NCBI GenBank assembly: GCA_963821715.1 | Contig: CAWGET010000006.1 | Coordinates: 1 to 64,000, forward strand | Source of the DNA: CAWGET01 sp963821715 | GTDB taxonomy: Bacteria; Bacteroidota; Ignavibacteria; Ignavibacteriales; Melioribacteraceae | DNA: 64,000 bases | Direction of reading: 5' to 3' | Part shown: piece by piece, positions 17,887 to 27,540 of the stretch | Layout of the letters: every line of letters begins with the position of its first letter | How positions within the stretch are numbered: position 1 is the stretch's first letter | Program-made: the position numbers and the translations under genes | The notes under the pieces: model-generated | Told to the model about the DNA's origin: nothing | Seen by the model: only the letters and a program-made list of their open reading frames with translations | Database searches by the model: none

Positions 17887-18891
17887 TTAGAAAGAGATTA
17901 CGAACGGCGTCGGCGAAAAAGAAATTACCAAAATGAACAAACTAAAGTAGCCGATTAATCTTCTGCTTAAACTTAGTTTTTCAAAAGTCCTTACGGGTGG
18001 ATGTTTAACTTTAATTACAAAAATTAAAACAAAAGCCCAGAAAAGCCATCCGGTCCAGCCGAATCCGAAATCGAGATCGAGAAAATAGGTCAGCGCTCCG
18101 GAGAATCCCAAAAAGCCCAGCCCCGCTAATGATGCGCTCGCGACGGCTTCGTGAATTTTATTTCCGAACAAGCTGTAAACTATATGTCCGCCGTCTAATT
18201 GCCCAACCGGAATCATATTCATTGCCGTGATGAACAAACCAAACCAGCCGACGAGCAGATAAGGGTAATGATAAATTTCCGACATCGGAGGAATGAATTG
18301 TGAAGGATCGGTAAAAATATTGCGCAGCGCCGCGAACAAAATCGTATCGCCGAATTCCAGAGAAAGAGCGTCAGCTCCGTATTCGGGCGAGAAATAATTC
18401 GGGTGAATGTTCAAAAGATATTCCGTTCCCGGAAGATTTGAAAATCCGTAAACAAGCAGCGCCACCGAAGCAACAAATCCCGCCAATGGTCCGGCGACTC
18501 CGATATCAAACATAGCCTTATTGTTCGGAATGGCTTCTCTTGTTCGGATAACAGCTCCCATCGTCCCGAAATTAAAAAAACCGGGAATCGGTGGAAACGG
18601 AATAAAATAAGGAAGAGTCGCCGAAACTTTATGAAATTTCGCAGCGAAGAAATGTCCGAATTCGTGAAAGCCCAAAACAAAAATTACCGACAGTGCATAA
18701 GGCAATCCTTTTACAAGATTGTCAAATTCATAAGGTCCCATTTCACCCGTCGTCCATTCCATTCCCGCAATAACGGAAGTTATGAATGTTATTACCAGCA
18801 GAGAGATATGAACCCAATACTTCTGTTTGAATTTCATTTTTTCTTTGCCGTAATCGACTGAAAGAAGAGGGTCTGTATATTCTTGAGCCAT
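17887..18891 (-). CDS. Site-2 protease family (peptidase M50) membrane metalloprotease
   Basis: 334 residues, about seven hydrophobic segments. Zinc-binding HEFGH at 76-80 within a membrane segment; the second metal ligand motif PVGQLDGGH lies near 232-240. A family-typical loop (YFIPFPPIPGFFNFGTMGAV) follows the active site. Family members cut membrane-embedded substrates, for example anti-sigma factors. No PDZ domain is present, so this is the short class. Targets unknown. Confidence 0.9.
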   Translation of the reverse strand: MAQEYTDPLLSVDYGKEKMKFKQKYWVHISLLVITFITSVIAGMEWTTGEMGPYEFDNLVKGLPYALSVIFVLGFHEFGHFFAAKFHKVSATLPYFIPFPPIPGFFNFGTMGAVIRTREAIPNNKAMFDIGVAGPLAGFVASVALLVYGFSNLPGTEYLLNIHPNYFSPEYGADALSLEFGDTILFAALRNIFTDPSQFIPPMSEIYHYPYLLVGWFGLFITAMNMIPVGQLDGGHIVYSLFGNKIHEAVASASLAGLGFLGFSGALTYFLDLDFGFGWTGWLFWAFVLIFVIKVKHPPVRTFEKLSLSRRLIGYFSLFILVISFSPTPFVISF

Positions 18892-18892
18892 T

Positions 18893-19729
18893 TTATAAAT
18901 CCAAATTAAAACCGATCGACCCGAACTTTTTGTTCAGGTCGAAGTATTCGCCATGAATACTTTTGCCGGAATAAAAATAATAGAAAACGCTAAAACCGCG
19001 TCCATAGCGCTTACCGAATTTTATTCCCGCTTTAACAGTATTGTTCCCGGAATAATTATTTATTTTTGTTAAGCGGAAATCATAAGCGGCAAAAGGATAA
19101 ACATTGAAAATTTTATTAAAGTAATATTCTCCGCCAAATTGGAAATTCCATTTACCCAAACTTTCGGGATCAATATGAAAAATATAAGTAAGTCCCGCAT
19201 AAGTTCTCATAGAATTTAATCTGATAAACGGAATAAGCTCAATAAATTCGCGGCTGTAAACTCTCGGTTTTCTTCCGTCTCGCCAAGCGGCTTTTTCGGA
19301 ATCAAAATGTCCATCAACAAAATGAGCGCTGATATGACTTATCCTTAATCTGGCGCCGATCTCTCTCCCCTCCATAATTTTCTTTATTCCAAAATTAATT
19401 CCGAATAAATAATCGACTGCGTCTACGGGAAAATGAAAATCATTTTCTTTTCTCAGCAGAGTGTATGTAAAAAGATCCGCGCCGAAAGAATAGATATAAT
19501 CTTTTCTTGAAACGTGCACTACATCAATGGAGTTGGAAATATTTAATCGCAGTTCGTCATTCTTTAACTTAAAAATGAATCCAAGATTCGGTTCAAAATT
19601 GTTGGCGTTAAATGGATGCACATTAAGATTCCCCGGAAAATATTCAGTAGAAGATTGCGCGGAATAATTTACGCTTCCAAAAATAAATATTAGTATTACA
19701 GGAAATATTTTATGAAGAATCTTTTTCAT
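18893..19729 (-). CDS. DUF1207 family outer-membrane protein
   Basis: 278 residues. Signal peptide 1-24, then aromatic alternating strands as in a beta barrel. Family-like stretches are ISHISAHFVDGHFD and the C-terminal GEYFDLNKKFGSIGFNLDL, which ends with a strand as outer-membrane proteins do. Function unknown for the family. One base separates it from the radical SAM gene upstream and one from the M50 gene downstream, so it is co-transcribed. Confidence 0.8.
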   Translation of the reverse strand: MKKILHKIFPVILIFIFGSVNYSAQSSTEYFPGNLNVHPFNANNFEPNLGFIFKLKNDELRLNISNSIDVVHVSRKDYIYSFGADLFTYTLLRKENDFHFPVDAVDYLFGINFGIKKIMEGREIGARLRISHISAHFVDGHFDSEKAAWRDGRKPRVYSREFIELIPFIRLNSMRTYAGLTYIFHIDPESLGKWNFQFGGEYYFNKIFNVYPFAAYDFRLTKINNYSGNNTVKAGIKFGKRYGRGFSVFYYFYSGKSIHGEYFDLNKKFGSIGFNLDL

Positions 19730-20710
19730 CTATTTAAATTTAATTTTTTTAATCTTTTGCTTCACTAATTTGTTATAACCGTATTTTATTTTTGATGAAA
19801 CGCTTGCCAATGCATACGCGTTTGTTGGAAACGCGAACGACGGTTCAAAGTAGCAGTTAACCGTGCAGCCTTCGCAAAAATTAAATCTCCCTTCCATCCT
19901 TTCAAAATATTTATATTTCTCGGAAACTCGTATTTCGGCAATCGGCTTATCAATTTTAATTTTGCCGGATTCAAAATGATAGCAGGGCAGAATTATTTCA
20001 TTATCGGGTGAAATAACGATCACGCGCGAAACTGCTTTGCAACTCGGCGCTTTAATATTGTTGCCGCCGTTTCTTCTTAACTTTAAAAATGCATTATTAA
20101 GATAGATATCCATCTTGCCGGAACTGTAATCCTCAATAAAATCAACAGCTTCATCGCATAACCCTGGATTTCCGAAATAAGAAAAGACAGGATTAACAAT
20201 CAGAACTAAATTTTTCAACGACGCAATTTCGTGCATTCGCGGCAGTTTCTTAAAATTTTCGTTTGTCGCCGTAAATAAAATATCGGGATATTCGCCTAAT
20301 TGTTTTGCAATCTTGATACTCTCAAAAACTTTATCGAAACATTTTACGCCGCGTATTTTATTGTGCTCGTCTTCGTCCGGAGAGTCCAGAGAAAAATGGA
20401 GCAGATCAACATGTCCCGCGAGCGCTTCGGCAAACTTCGGATAAAGCAAAGTATTAGTTGTTATGCTTGTCTGCATCTTTTTAGATTTCGAGTACTCCGC
20501 CATCGCCGCTATGTCAGGATTTAATAGCGGTTCTCCGCCGGTTAAATCAATAAACTTTACTCCGAGTCCGGCTAGCTCGTCAATATTATTTTTGAAAGTA
20601 GGAAGCTCCGCCATCGGAGAGTTTTTATATTTTTCATGATCGGCGAAATGACAAAACTCGCAGAACGAGTTGCACTTGTAAGTTACGTAATAATTGCAAA
20701 GCAGAAGCAT
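19730..20710 (-). CDS. Radical SAM enzyme with C-terminal cluster-binding cysteines
   Basis: 326 residues. Start taken at 20710, where TAATG overlaps the GT2 stop and AGGGCAGGGA lies upstream; a reading from 20731 is less likely. The radical SAM motif CNSFCEFC binds the 4Fe-4S cluster and S-adenosylmethionine; GGEPLLNP follows. A later set of cysteines (CYHFESG, CEGCTVNC) resembles a SPASM/Twitch auxiliary cluster. Substrate unknown; gene neighbours suggest modification of a lipid-linked sugar or related envelope compound. Confidence 0.88.
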   Translation of the reverse strand: MLLLCNYYVTYKCNSFCEFCHFADHEKYKNSPMAELPTFKNNIDELAGLGVKFIDLTGGEPLLNPDIAAMAEYSKSKKMQTSITTNTLLYPKFAEALAGHVDLLHFSLDSPDEDEHNKIRGVKCFDKVFESIKIAKQLGEYPDILFTATNENFKKLPRMHEIASLKNLVLIVNPVFSYFGNPGLCDEAVDFIEDYSSGKMDIYLNNAFLKLRRNGGNNIKAPSCKAVSRVIVISPDNEIILPCYHFESGKIKIDKPIAEIRVSEKYKYFERMEGRFNFCEGCTVNCYFEPSFAFPTNAYALASVSSKIKYGYNKLVKQKIKKIKFK

Positions 20711-21801
20711 TAATATTCCCTGCCCTTCCATTTTACTTTTCGATTGAAAATTACAAGCAGAGGTAGAACAAGGACGTAAATCAATAAGTAAATTTCAAAT
20801 GAAATAAAGTTTTTAATTTTAAATTTCAACTTAAGTTTTTTGAAAAGAGGATAAAGGAAAAAATAATCGACCGCAATTTTTAACAGCAGCAAATAGAGCG
20901 CGGCGGGCGAATAAAAAAACGGGATAAGAAGAATAGCAATGTGCGTAACGAACGCCGAAGCCATCACTGAAAATCCGGCGAGGTCGCTGTCCAAACCTCC
21001 GACTCCCCAGCGTTTCTTCTGCCAGTATAAAGATTTCAAATCTGCGCACGGTTTTGAATATACCAAACCTTCGGAATCGAGCGGATAAATTATTTTATAT
21101 TTTTTCAAATCGTGAATCGTCATCAGCAATTTAAAATCTTCCGTCACCGAAAACGGAATCGATTCGTAACCTCCTACTTCTTCGTAAACCGATTTTCTGA
21201 ACGACATATTATTTCCGATACAACTCAATGGTTTCCCAAGGTTCATCGCTCCCGCCGCAACTCCAAGAAGATAAATAAAATCAACTTCCTGCATTCCGGT
21301 AAAGGATGAATCATTGTATTGCGTCGTGTAGCCGCAAACCATCGCCACGCCGTCATTGTAATGGCTCGCCAAAGTTTTAGCCCAGGTTGGCGATACGATA
21401 CAGTCGGCGTCGGTAGTGATAATCACATCACCCTTAGCTTTATTCATTGCGAAAGCAATAGCGCCTGCTTTGCCGGATAGTTTGGGATGTTTCTTTTCTA
21501 CTTTCAAATTTTTGAATTTTGATTTTCCCTCAACAAACCGGCTTATCAACTCTCCCGTCGCGTCGGTTGAGTTATCATCAACAATCAGTATCTCCATTTT
21601 TTCTTCGGGATAAATTAGTCCGTCTAAAGATTTCATACAGTCGAGGATATTCTCTTCCTCATTCCTCGCCGCAACTACCACGCTGATGGAGGGAAGCTTA
21701 TCATCCTCTAATTTGACGTATTTTTTTTTGATACCGATAATAAAGATGAAGGTCTGGAGAAAATAAAATGCCAGAGCCGCTGCAAAAATTATTTCAAACA
21801 T
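20710..21801 (-). CDS. Family 2 glycosyltransferase, membrane-bound
   Basis: 363 residues. One N-terminal membrane segment, then a GT-A domain (ISVVVAARNEEENI, VDDNSTD, TTDADC as the metal-binding DXD-type site, and QKKRWGVGG as the Q..RW motif of processive enzymes), then two to three C-terminal membrane segments. It probably makes or extends a polysaccharide or lipid-linked glycan at the inner membrane. It overlaps both neighbours. A paralogue lies two genes upstream. Confidence 0.9.
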   Translation of the reverse strand: MFEIIFAAALAFYFLQTFIFIIGIKKKYVKLEDDKLPSISVVVAARNEEENILDCMKSLDGLIYPEEKMEILIVDDNSTDATGELISRFVEGKSKFKNLKVEKKHPKLSGKAGAIAFAMNKAKGDVIITTDADCIVSPTWAKTLASHYNDGVAMVCGYTTQYNDSSFTGMQEVDFIYLLGVAAGAMNLGKPLSCIGNNMSFRKSVYEEVGGYESIPFSVTEDFKLLMTIHDLKKYKIIYPLDSEGLVYSKPCADLKSLYWQKKRWGVGGLDSDLAGFSVMASAFVTHIAILLIPFFYSPAALYLLLLKIAVDYFFLYPLFKKLKLKFKIKNFISFEIYLLIYVLVLPLLVIFNRKVKWKGREY

Positions 21802-22418
21802 TCTGCAGGTTCCCCAATCTCAAATCCGTGTTTGTCAGCTTCGTCAAGCAAATATTTTAATGAATCAATAATTATCATTTTTGATTTTTGGTTATCGTGA
21901 AAAACTACGATCGAATTTTCTCTTAAATATTTTGAAACGCTAAATTTAACAATATTTAAATCATTTTGATAATCGTAGGTTAATAAGCTCCACATTACCA
22001 TTTTCAAACTTCTATCGTCCAAAGCGCTCTTCATCCGCCAATCGAATCTTCCGTAAGGAGGACGGAAATATTTAAACTTATAATTTAACAAATTTTCAGC
22101 CGCAATATTAGTGCAGTCAATTTCCTGAATAATATTTTTTTTGGAAGAATAAAATTTTTTGTGGCTGAATGAATGAGCGCCGAGCAAATGTCCTTCATCG
22201 ATTATATCTTTTGCCGATCGGGGATATTTTAGTATCTTATTTCCTATACAAAAAAAGATGGCTTTTAACGAATTTTCACTCAGAAAAGAAAGTATTGGTT
22301 CAGTTGTTTCAGGATCCGGACTATCATCAAAAGTCAAAAGAATTTTGTTTTTCCCGGAGGTCCAGATAAAATCATCGAAATAGTTTCGTATTATTCTCGG
22401 AGGCGAATAGATTCTCAT
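21789..22418 (-). CDS. Polysaccharide deacetylase (NodB homology domain)
   Basis: 209 residues. NodB motifs: TFDDSPDP with the catalytic base and metal Asp, HSFSHKKF with metal-binding His, RPPYGRFDWR, and VVFHDN near the end. Family 4 carbohydrate esterase, removes acetyl groups from N-acetylated sugars. There is no signal peptide, so it acts in the cytosol or with the membrane GT2 partners on each side, overlapping one by 13 bases and the other by 4. Confidence 0.9.
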   Translation of the reverse strand: MRIYSPPRIIRNYFDDFIWTSGKNKILLTFDDSPDPETTEPILSFLSENSLKAIFFCIGNKILKYPRSAKDIIDEGHLLGAHSFSHKKFYSSKKNIIQEIDCTNIAAENLLNYKFKYFRPPYGRFDWRMKSALDDRSLKMVMWSLLTYDYQNDLNIVKFSVSKYLRENSIVVFHDNQKSKMIIIDSLKYLLDEADKHGFEIGEPAECLK

Positions 22419-23545
22419 CGCTTAACTCTTCTTCCCTTCCACTCATAATTACCCAAAGCTCCGGCGGCTCCGAAGAAAACAATATAAAAAAGATGAATAA
22501 TTTGAGAAGGAAGGAGTAATTTCAGACTGCATTTTTTATAGATTTTTTTACAGCCTCTTTTTAAAACTAAGTACTCTGCCGCAATTTTAACAATAAATGC
22601 AGTCAACGCTGAAAGAAGAAAAATATTATTTATAAACGCTCCGCCAACCAATCCTGCGATCAATGAAAGATAAAAGAGATAAATTAAAATTAACTGAAGA
22701 ATTAAAATTTTATTTTGATAGAACAAACCTTTGCTTGCCCATCTTTTTCTTTGATCGTAAAAATTTTTCATCGAAGAATTTGCGGAGGTTAAAACGACGG
22801 CTTCAGGATCGGCGGCAAATTTAATTTTGTAATTTGTCTCGGCCGATATTTTCTGCATTAAAAACTCGTCGTCGCCCGAAGAAATATTTAAGTTTGAAGA
22901 GTGACCTTTCACTTCGTTGAACGCTTTTTTCCTGTAAGCAAGATTAGCCGCGTTGCAGAGAGTCGGTTGTCCCGCTCCGATGAGCCCGGCGCCGACAATT
23001 ATCAAACTCCGGAATTCAAGTTTCTGATATTTTTGAAATACAGTATCCTCTTCAATAAAATCAACGGGACCGGATATAAAGGCAGTCTCTTCATCAAAAT
23101 AGGATAGCATTTTTTTCAGCCAGTCTTTTGGAACAATACAATCGGAATCGGCGCTTACAATTATTTCTCCTTTGGAGTTTTGGAATCCGAATTCGATCGC
23201 CCTCTTTTTATGCGCCTTATCTGAATGATTTTCAGGAACAGACAAGACTCTAATGTTTTTATTAGTTATTGCGGATCGTAGAAGTTCCGGACTATTGTCG
23301 GTAGAAAAGTCGTCTACATAAATAACTTCGAATTTATCGTCAGGATAATTTAACGCTTCGATACTTTTTAAATTGTCCAATATGTTTTCTTCTTCATTCC
23401 TGAAAGGAATGATAACGGAAATAAATTCTTCCGGCTCTGAATATTTTATTGATGAATCTACTTTACCGAGTCCGATAAATATTCGTAGCAAAAAATAAAT
23501 GTAATGTGCGGTTAACAGACTCAAGAAAATTAAAAGGAAAACCAT
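22415..23545 (-). CDS. Family 2 glycosyltransferase, membrane-bound (second copy)
   Basis: 376 residues, same layout as the 20710-21801 protein: N-terminal membrane segment, ISVIIPFRNEEENIL, VDDFSTDNS, SADSDC, and QRKRWASKGL, then four C-terminal segments. Clearly paralogous to the other GT2. Two such enzymes around a deacetylase suggest alternating addition of two sugars, or addition and trimming. The next gene, the flippase-like one, ends 3 bases before it. Confidence 0.9.
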   Translation of the reverse strand: MVFLLIFLSLLTAHYIYFLLRIFIGLGKVDSSIKYSEPEEFISVIIPFRNEEENILDNLKSIEALNYPDDKFEVIYVDDFSTDNSPELLRSAITNKNIRVLSVPENHSDKAHKKRAIEFGFQNSKGEIIVSADSDCIVPKDWLKKMLSYFDEETAFISGPVDFIEEDTVFQKYQKLEFRSLIIVGAGLIGAGQPTLCNAANLAYRKKAFNEVKGHSSNLNISSGDDEFLMQKISAETNYKIKFAADPEAVVLTSANSSMKNFYDQRKRWASKGLFYQNKILILQLILIYLFYLSLIAGLVGGAFINNIFLLSALTAFIVKIAAEYLVLKRGCKKIYKKCSLKLLLPSQIIHLFYIVFFGAAGALGNYEWKGRRVKR

Positions 23546-23548
23546 AAG

Positions 23549-24499
23549 CTATTTTTTTATGAAGTAAATTGAACCGATTAGAGAAGGAATCAATAAGTTA
23601 ATTGTGAATAACAAAATAGAAGCGCTGAAACCCGCCGCACCGGAAAAGCCAAGTAGAGTAAGGAAATAAACTGCCGCTCCTTCGCGCACTCCCAAATCGC
23701 CAAATCCGAAAGGAAGCAAAAAAGTTTTTGTGAACATGACTGCAGCTCCGACCAGGAAAAATAAAACGTAGTTTGAGCTGGAGGTGAATGCCGAAATGAG
23801 TAATGAAAACTGTATTAAATAAATCATTACGAAACCGACAGAAATTAACAGCAGTTTGTAGAACAATGAACGCTCTAAATTTTTAAGATGATTTAATTTT
23901 GAGGAAATATTTTTCACAAACCGGAAGTTTTTTATTCGACCGCGATTTTTCGTCTTCCATATGTATGCGGCAAAAAGAAAAATGAATAACACCGCAATTG
24001 TTGTCGGTATGATGATTTTTGCGTTTAAATTTATTTCGTTGCCGAAAAGAAACAGCAGAGAGGCTGCGCCGACAATAAACATAACAATAAGCGCAAATAT
24101 TTTATCTAAGAATGTCGCGATTGTAATCTTCAATAAATTTTTGTTTTTTAGCGGATAAGCTCTGCCCGCAAATTCGCCTACGCGCGCCGGAGTCAGAATT
24201 CCCGCGGCGAATCCGATCATCAATGATTTGAATATTTTTTGATTTTCATATTCTTCTAAATATGAATTTGAAACGAATTTCCACTTTACAAATTGCGCGT
24301 AAATATTGACAAAACTAAGCGCAAATACAATAGAGAGAATCCTGAAATCCGAATGAACGAACGCTTGAGCAATTTCATTAAAGTTTACATAATTGAAGAT
24401 GAGAAAAATCAAGACGGAAGAAAACACTATCTTCAACAAGAAGAATAATTTTTTTTTCTTTAAATCACTTTCAAAAATTTTTGCTACAGCTTCCGACAA
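23549..24499 (-). CDS. Flippase-like integral membrane protein (lysylphosphatidylglycerol synthase TM domain/UPF0104)
   Basis: 316 residues, about eight membrane segments. The motif PARVGEFAGRAYPLK and the late FGFGDLGVREGAAVYF are typical of this family (PF03706). Start is TTG at 24499, directly after the TAA of the radical SAM gene, with GGAG 6-7 bases upstream. It may move the lipid-linked product of the glycosyltransferases across the membrane (inference). Confidence 0.87.
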   Translation of the reverse strand: MSEAVAKIFESDLKKKKLFFLLKIVFSSVLIFLIFNYVNFNEIAQAFVHSDFRILSIVFALSFVNIYAQFVKWKFVSNSYLEEYENQKIFKSLMIGFAAGILTPARVGEFAGRAYPLKNKNLLKITIATFLDKIFALIVMFIVGAASLLFLFGNEINLNAKIIIPTTIAVLFIFLFAAYIWKTKNRGRIKNFRFVKNISSKLNHLKNLERSLFYKLLLISVGFVMIYLIQFSLLISAFTSSSNYVLFFLVGAAVMFTKTFLLPFGFGDLGVREGAAVYFLTLLGFSGAAGFSASILLFTINLLIPSLIGSIYFIKK

Positions 24500-25510
24500 T
24501 TACTTCTCCAAAATATTTATTTTTAATCCCTCGGTGCAGTTTGTGCACATTTTTATTTTTTGTCTGTCTCGTAAAACAGCGTTTCGGAAATTTCGGTAAT
24601 CTTTGCTTCTCCAGATCTGATCGAATGATTTTCCGTTAAGGGCGTCGATTTCGTGTTCGCCGTCTTTATCGAAGCAGCACGGAACAACTTTCCCGTCCCA
24701 CGTAATAACGGAAGTTCTCCATAGCGCGAAACAATGGTTTTTTATTTTTCCTTTCAAACGGATGTTTCCGTTTTCCAAAATGTATCGTCGATACTTTTTA
24801 TTTTCGGGTAAAAAATGTTCGGCGCTTTCGTAACTGTTAACCTGCATCGTCTTCAAAACAACTTTGTCAACTCCGGCTTCTTTTCCATACTCAAAAACTT
24901 TTTCAATCTGATGTTCGTTCTGCTTCATCACAATAAACTGAAGCTCGATAAACGGCTTCTTCAATTTCAAACGCTTTTTCGCGTCTGTTAAAATTTTTAA
25001 TCCTTTATCCGCTTTCGCAAATGTTCCGCCTACTCTGTAATTTTGATAAGTCCCTTCATCCAATCCATCAATTGAAAAAATCAATTTATCGGGCGCTGCA
25101 CTTAAAAATTCGACTACATTTTTTTCGTTTATCAACAGTCCGTTTGTGCTTACAGAAATATAAACATTGTTTTTCCGAGCGTAGTTTATCATCGAAAAAA
25201 TTTCTTTATTGATAAACGGCTCTCCCTGAAAAAATAACTGCACATAAAAAGTTTCGTTTTTTACTTCGTCAATTATTTTTTTGAAGCGCTCGAATTTCAT
25301 AAATCCGAGAGGACGCGTGAGTTCCCCTGTTCCCGATGGACATTCCGGACAGCTTAAATTGCAGCGGTTAGTCGGTTCAACCGAAAGAGTAAGCGGTTTT
25401 CCCCAAATAACGGGTCTCCTTAAAATTTTTGAGACCTGAAAGGAAGAAACAATTTTTACCGCGTTTGCTAAACGCGCGGCTGAAAAATATTTTAGAAAAT
25501 TTATTTCCAT
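24500..25510 (-). CDS. Radical SAM/SPASM protein
   Basis: 336 residues. Radical SAM motif CNLSCPEC at about 52-59, then FFQGEPFINKEIF, and C-terminal SPASM cysteines (CFALW, VPCCFDKDGE, CTNC). It heads the operon. SPASM proteins often modify peptides, but some act on sugars and lipids, and no precursor peptide gene is visible here. With the second radical SAM gene four genes later, the operon has two different members of the superfamily. Confidence 0.9.
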   Translation of the reverse strand: MEINFLKYFSAARLANAVKIVSSFQVSKILRRPVIWGKPLTLSVEPTNRCNLSCPECPSGTGELTRPLGFMKFERFKKIIDEVKNETFYVQLFFQGEPFINKEIFSMINYARKNNVYISVSTNGLLINEKNVVEFLSAAPDKLIFSIDGLDEGTYQNYRVGGTFAKADKGLKILTDAKKRLKLKKPFIELQFIVMKQNEHQIEKVFEYGKEAGVDKVVLKTMQVNSYESAEHFLPENKKYRRYILENGNIRLKGKIKNHCFALWRTSVITWDGKVVPCCFDKDGEHEIDALNGKSFDQIWRSKDYRNFRNAVLRDRQKIKMCTNCTEGLKINILEK

Positions 25511-25643
25511 GTAACTTTTTCTTAAAATAAAGTTTTAAAATAGATATAATAACTTAAATTGAAAAGCGGCGGGAAAATTTAAAAACCAATTTATTAAAAA
25601 TTGTTATCTTATAAATTAAACTTTATTCAAATCCGGAGAGACG

Positions 25644-27263
25644 ATGCATATTAAATATTCAGAAATGTCAGGATTTCAGAATTTATTTTTAGACTACGTT
25701 GAAAACTTTGAAAATGTTGAAAAATATTTCGAAAAGAATTATAAAGATTTGGAGAACTTACCGAACTTACCCCTGAATGAAAAATCAGATGAACAGAGAG
25801 CGGCAATTGTAAAAATAATTAAAGACCAATACAAAAATTTCAACGCGGGGAAGCATACGCAGCTAAATATCGACGCTTTGAAAAATAAAAAAACATTTGC
25901 CGTTGTTACCGGTCAGCAGCTTGGGATTTTCGGCGGACCGTTATATACGTTCTATAAAATAATCACCGCAATAAAACTTAGCGCATATCTTAAAGTAAAA
26001 TTCGACGAATACGAATTTGTGCCTGTCTTTTGGCTTGAAGGAGACGACCACGATTTTGACGAGGTTCGGAGTTTTAAAATTATAAATGAAAAAAATGAAG
26101 TAGAAGAAATTTTTTATGAAGACGGATTGGAAGAAGACGTTAACCGCGGAAATGTGAGCGGAATAATTTTTAACGAAAATATTAAAATAATATTCGAAAA
26201 GCTTAACCAAGATCTTCGCGATACTGAATTTAAATCCAGTATTCTAGACCTGATACAAAAAAGCTATGGTGAAGGAAAGACTTTCGAATCGTCATTTAGA
26301 ACTCTTCTTTTCAATCTTTTTGATGAATACGGAATTGTATTTTTTGATCCGAGCGATAAAAATATTAAACAGATTCTAAAACCTGTTTTCGAAAAAGAAT
26401 TGAATAATTTCAGATCGCATACAAAGCAGGTTATTGAGCGAAGCGCTGCGCTCGAAGAAAAATATCACGCGCAGGTGAAAGTAAAACCGGTAAATTTATT
26501 TTTGAACGATGACGACGGAAGGCATTCAATTGAACCGACCGAGTCAGAATTTAAACTGAAAGGAAAGCGGAAAAAGTTTTCGCGCGAAGAACTGCAGAAT
26601 ATTCTTAATAACTCTCCCGAAAAATTCAGTCCAAATGTTCTGCTTCGTCCAATTTGCCAGGATTATTTGCTTCCTACTGCTTTATATATTGCCGGACCAA
26701 GTGAAATAAGTTACTTTGCACAGGTAATGCCGTTATATAAATCATTTAATATTGAACCTCCATTCATCTATCCGCGTTCTTCGGCTACAATAATCGAAAA
26801 TAATATTGCCGGTATCATCGAAAAGTATGATCTGAATTATGAAGAGATTTTTTCTAAACCTGACGAAATTGTTAACTCGGTTGTCAAACAGGTTTCAGAG
26901 TTAGACACTGAAAAAATGTTTTCAGGATTAAATAATCAATTGGAAAATCTACTCTCAAGCATTAAGGAGGATCTAACTGCTTTGGATAATAATCTGGGCG
27001 ACGTTGTTGAAAAAACTAAAGGAAGAATAACGCAGAGTCTTGAAGGACTGAAAAATAAGACAGAAAATTCCCAGCAAAAGCGTCACGATGTTGCTGTAAG
27101 ACAGATTAACAAAGCGCTTGCTCTAATTTTGCCGAACGGGAATATGCAGGAACGCGAAATTAATTTTATCTATTTCGCGAATAAATACGGATTGGATTTT
27201 GTTAAATGGCTGTTCAATGAGTTGAAGATAAATAAATTTGAACATCAGATATTGGAACTCTGA
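25644..27263 (+). CDS. bshC: Bacillithiol biosynthesis cysteine-adding enzyme
   Basis: 539 residues, full length for BshC. Joins cysteine to glucosaminyl malate, last step of bacillithiol synthesis. Family segments: VVTGQQLGIFGGPLYTFYK, FWLEGDDHDFDEV, RPICQDYLLPTALYIAGPSE and the coiled coil before LILPNGNMQERE. CCGGAGAG is a clear ribosome site before the ATG. It is a lone plus-strand gene; bshA and bshB are not in the window. It implies this organism uses bacillithiol as its low-mass thiol. Confidence 0.95.
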   Translation: MHIKYSEMSGFQNLFLDYVENFENVEKYFEKNYKDLENLPNLPLNEKSDEQRAAIVKIIKDQYKNFNAGKHTQLNIDALKNKKTFAVVTGQQLGIFGGPLYTFYKIITAIKLSAYLKVKFDEYEFVPVFWLEGDDHDFDEVRSFKIINEKNEVEEIFYEDGLEEDVNRGNVSGIIFNENIKIIFEKLNQDLRDTEFKSSILDLIQKSYGEGKTFESSFRTLLFNLFDEYGIVFFDPSDKNIKQILKPVFEKELNNFRSHTKQVIERSAALEEKYHAQVKVKPVNLFLNDDDGRHSIEPTESEFKLKGKRKKFSREELQNILNNSPEKFSPNVLLRPICQDYLLPTALYIAGPSEISYFAQVMPLYKSFNIEPPFIYPRSSATIIENNIAGIIEKYDLNYEEIFSKPDEIVNSVVKQVSELDTEKMFSGLNNQLENLLSSIKEDLTALDNNLGDVVEKTKGRITQSLEGLKNKTENSQQKRHDVAVRQINKALALILPNGNMQEREINFIYFANKYGLDFVKWLFNELKINKFEHQILEL

Positions 27264-27540
27264 TCTTTTTGTCGAACGTAGTCGTCGGTCGAGACGATTG
27301 GCTAATTGGGTATATTTTTGGTTTTTTTACACCAAAAGAATAACTTGTTCAATCGTGTTTCAATATGCTTCTACAACACTTATTATTCTTGATTTTTATT
27401 AAAAGACATTCCGAACGAAGAAAACTTCCTGTTTTAAAGGAGGAATTTCAAGATTAGTATATACAATTTATTAGATGTTCTTTTTATAAATATGACAAAA
27501 TCAGCTTATAACTCCAGTTAAATAATAAAATTTATGATAA

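Noticed and set aside
24500..25510. Radical SAM/SPASM gene as part of a peptide-modification (RiPP) cluster
   Set aside because: No small precursor gene, peptidase or peptide transporter is in the operon; the partners are glycosyltransferases.
25644..27263. Antisense open frames inside bshC and other long genes
   Set aside because: Shadow frames of well-identified genes, without ribosome sites or family features.
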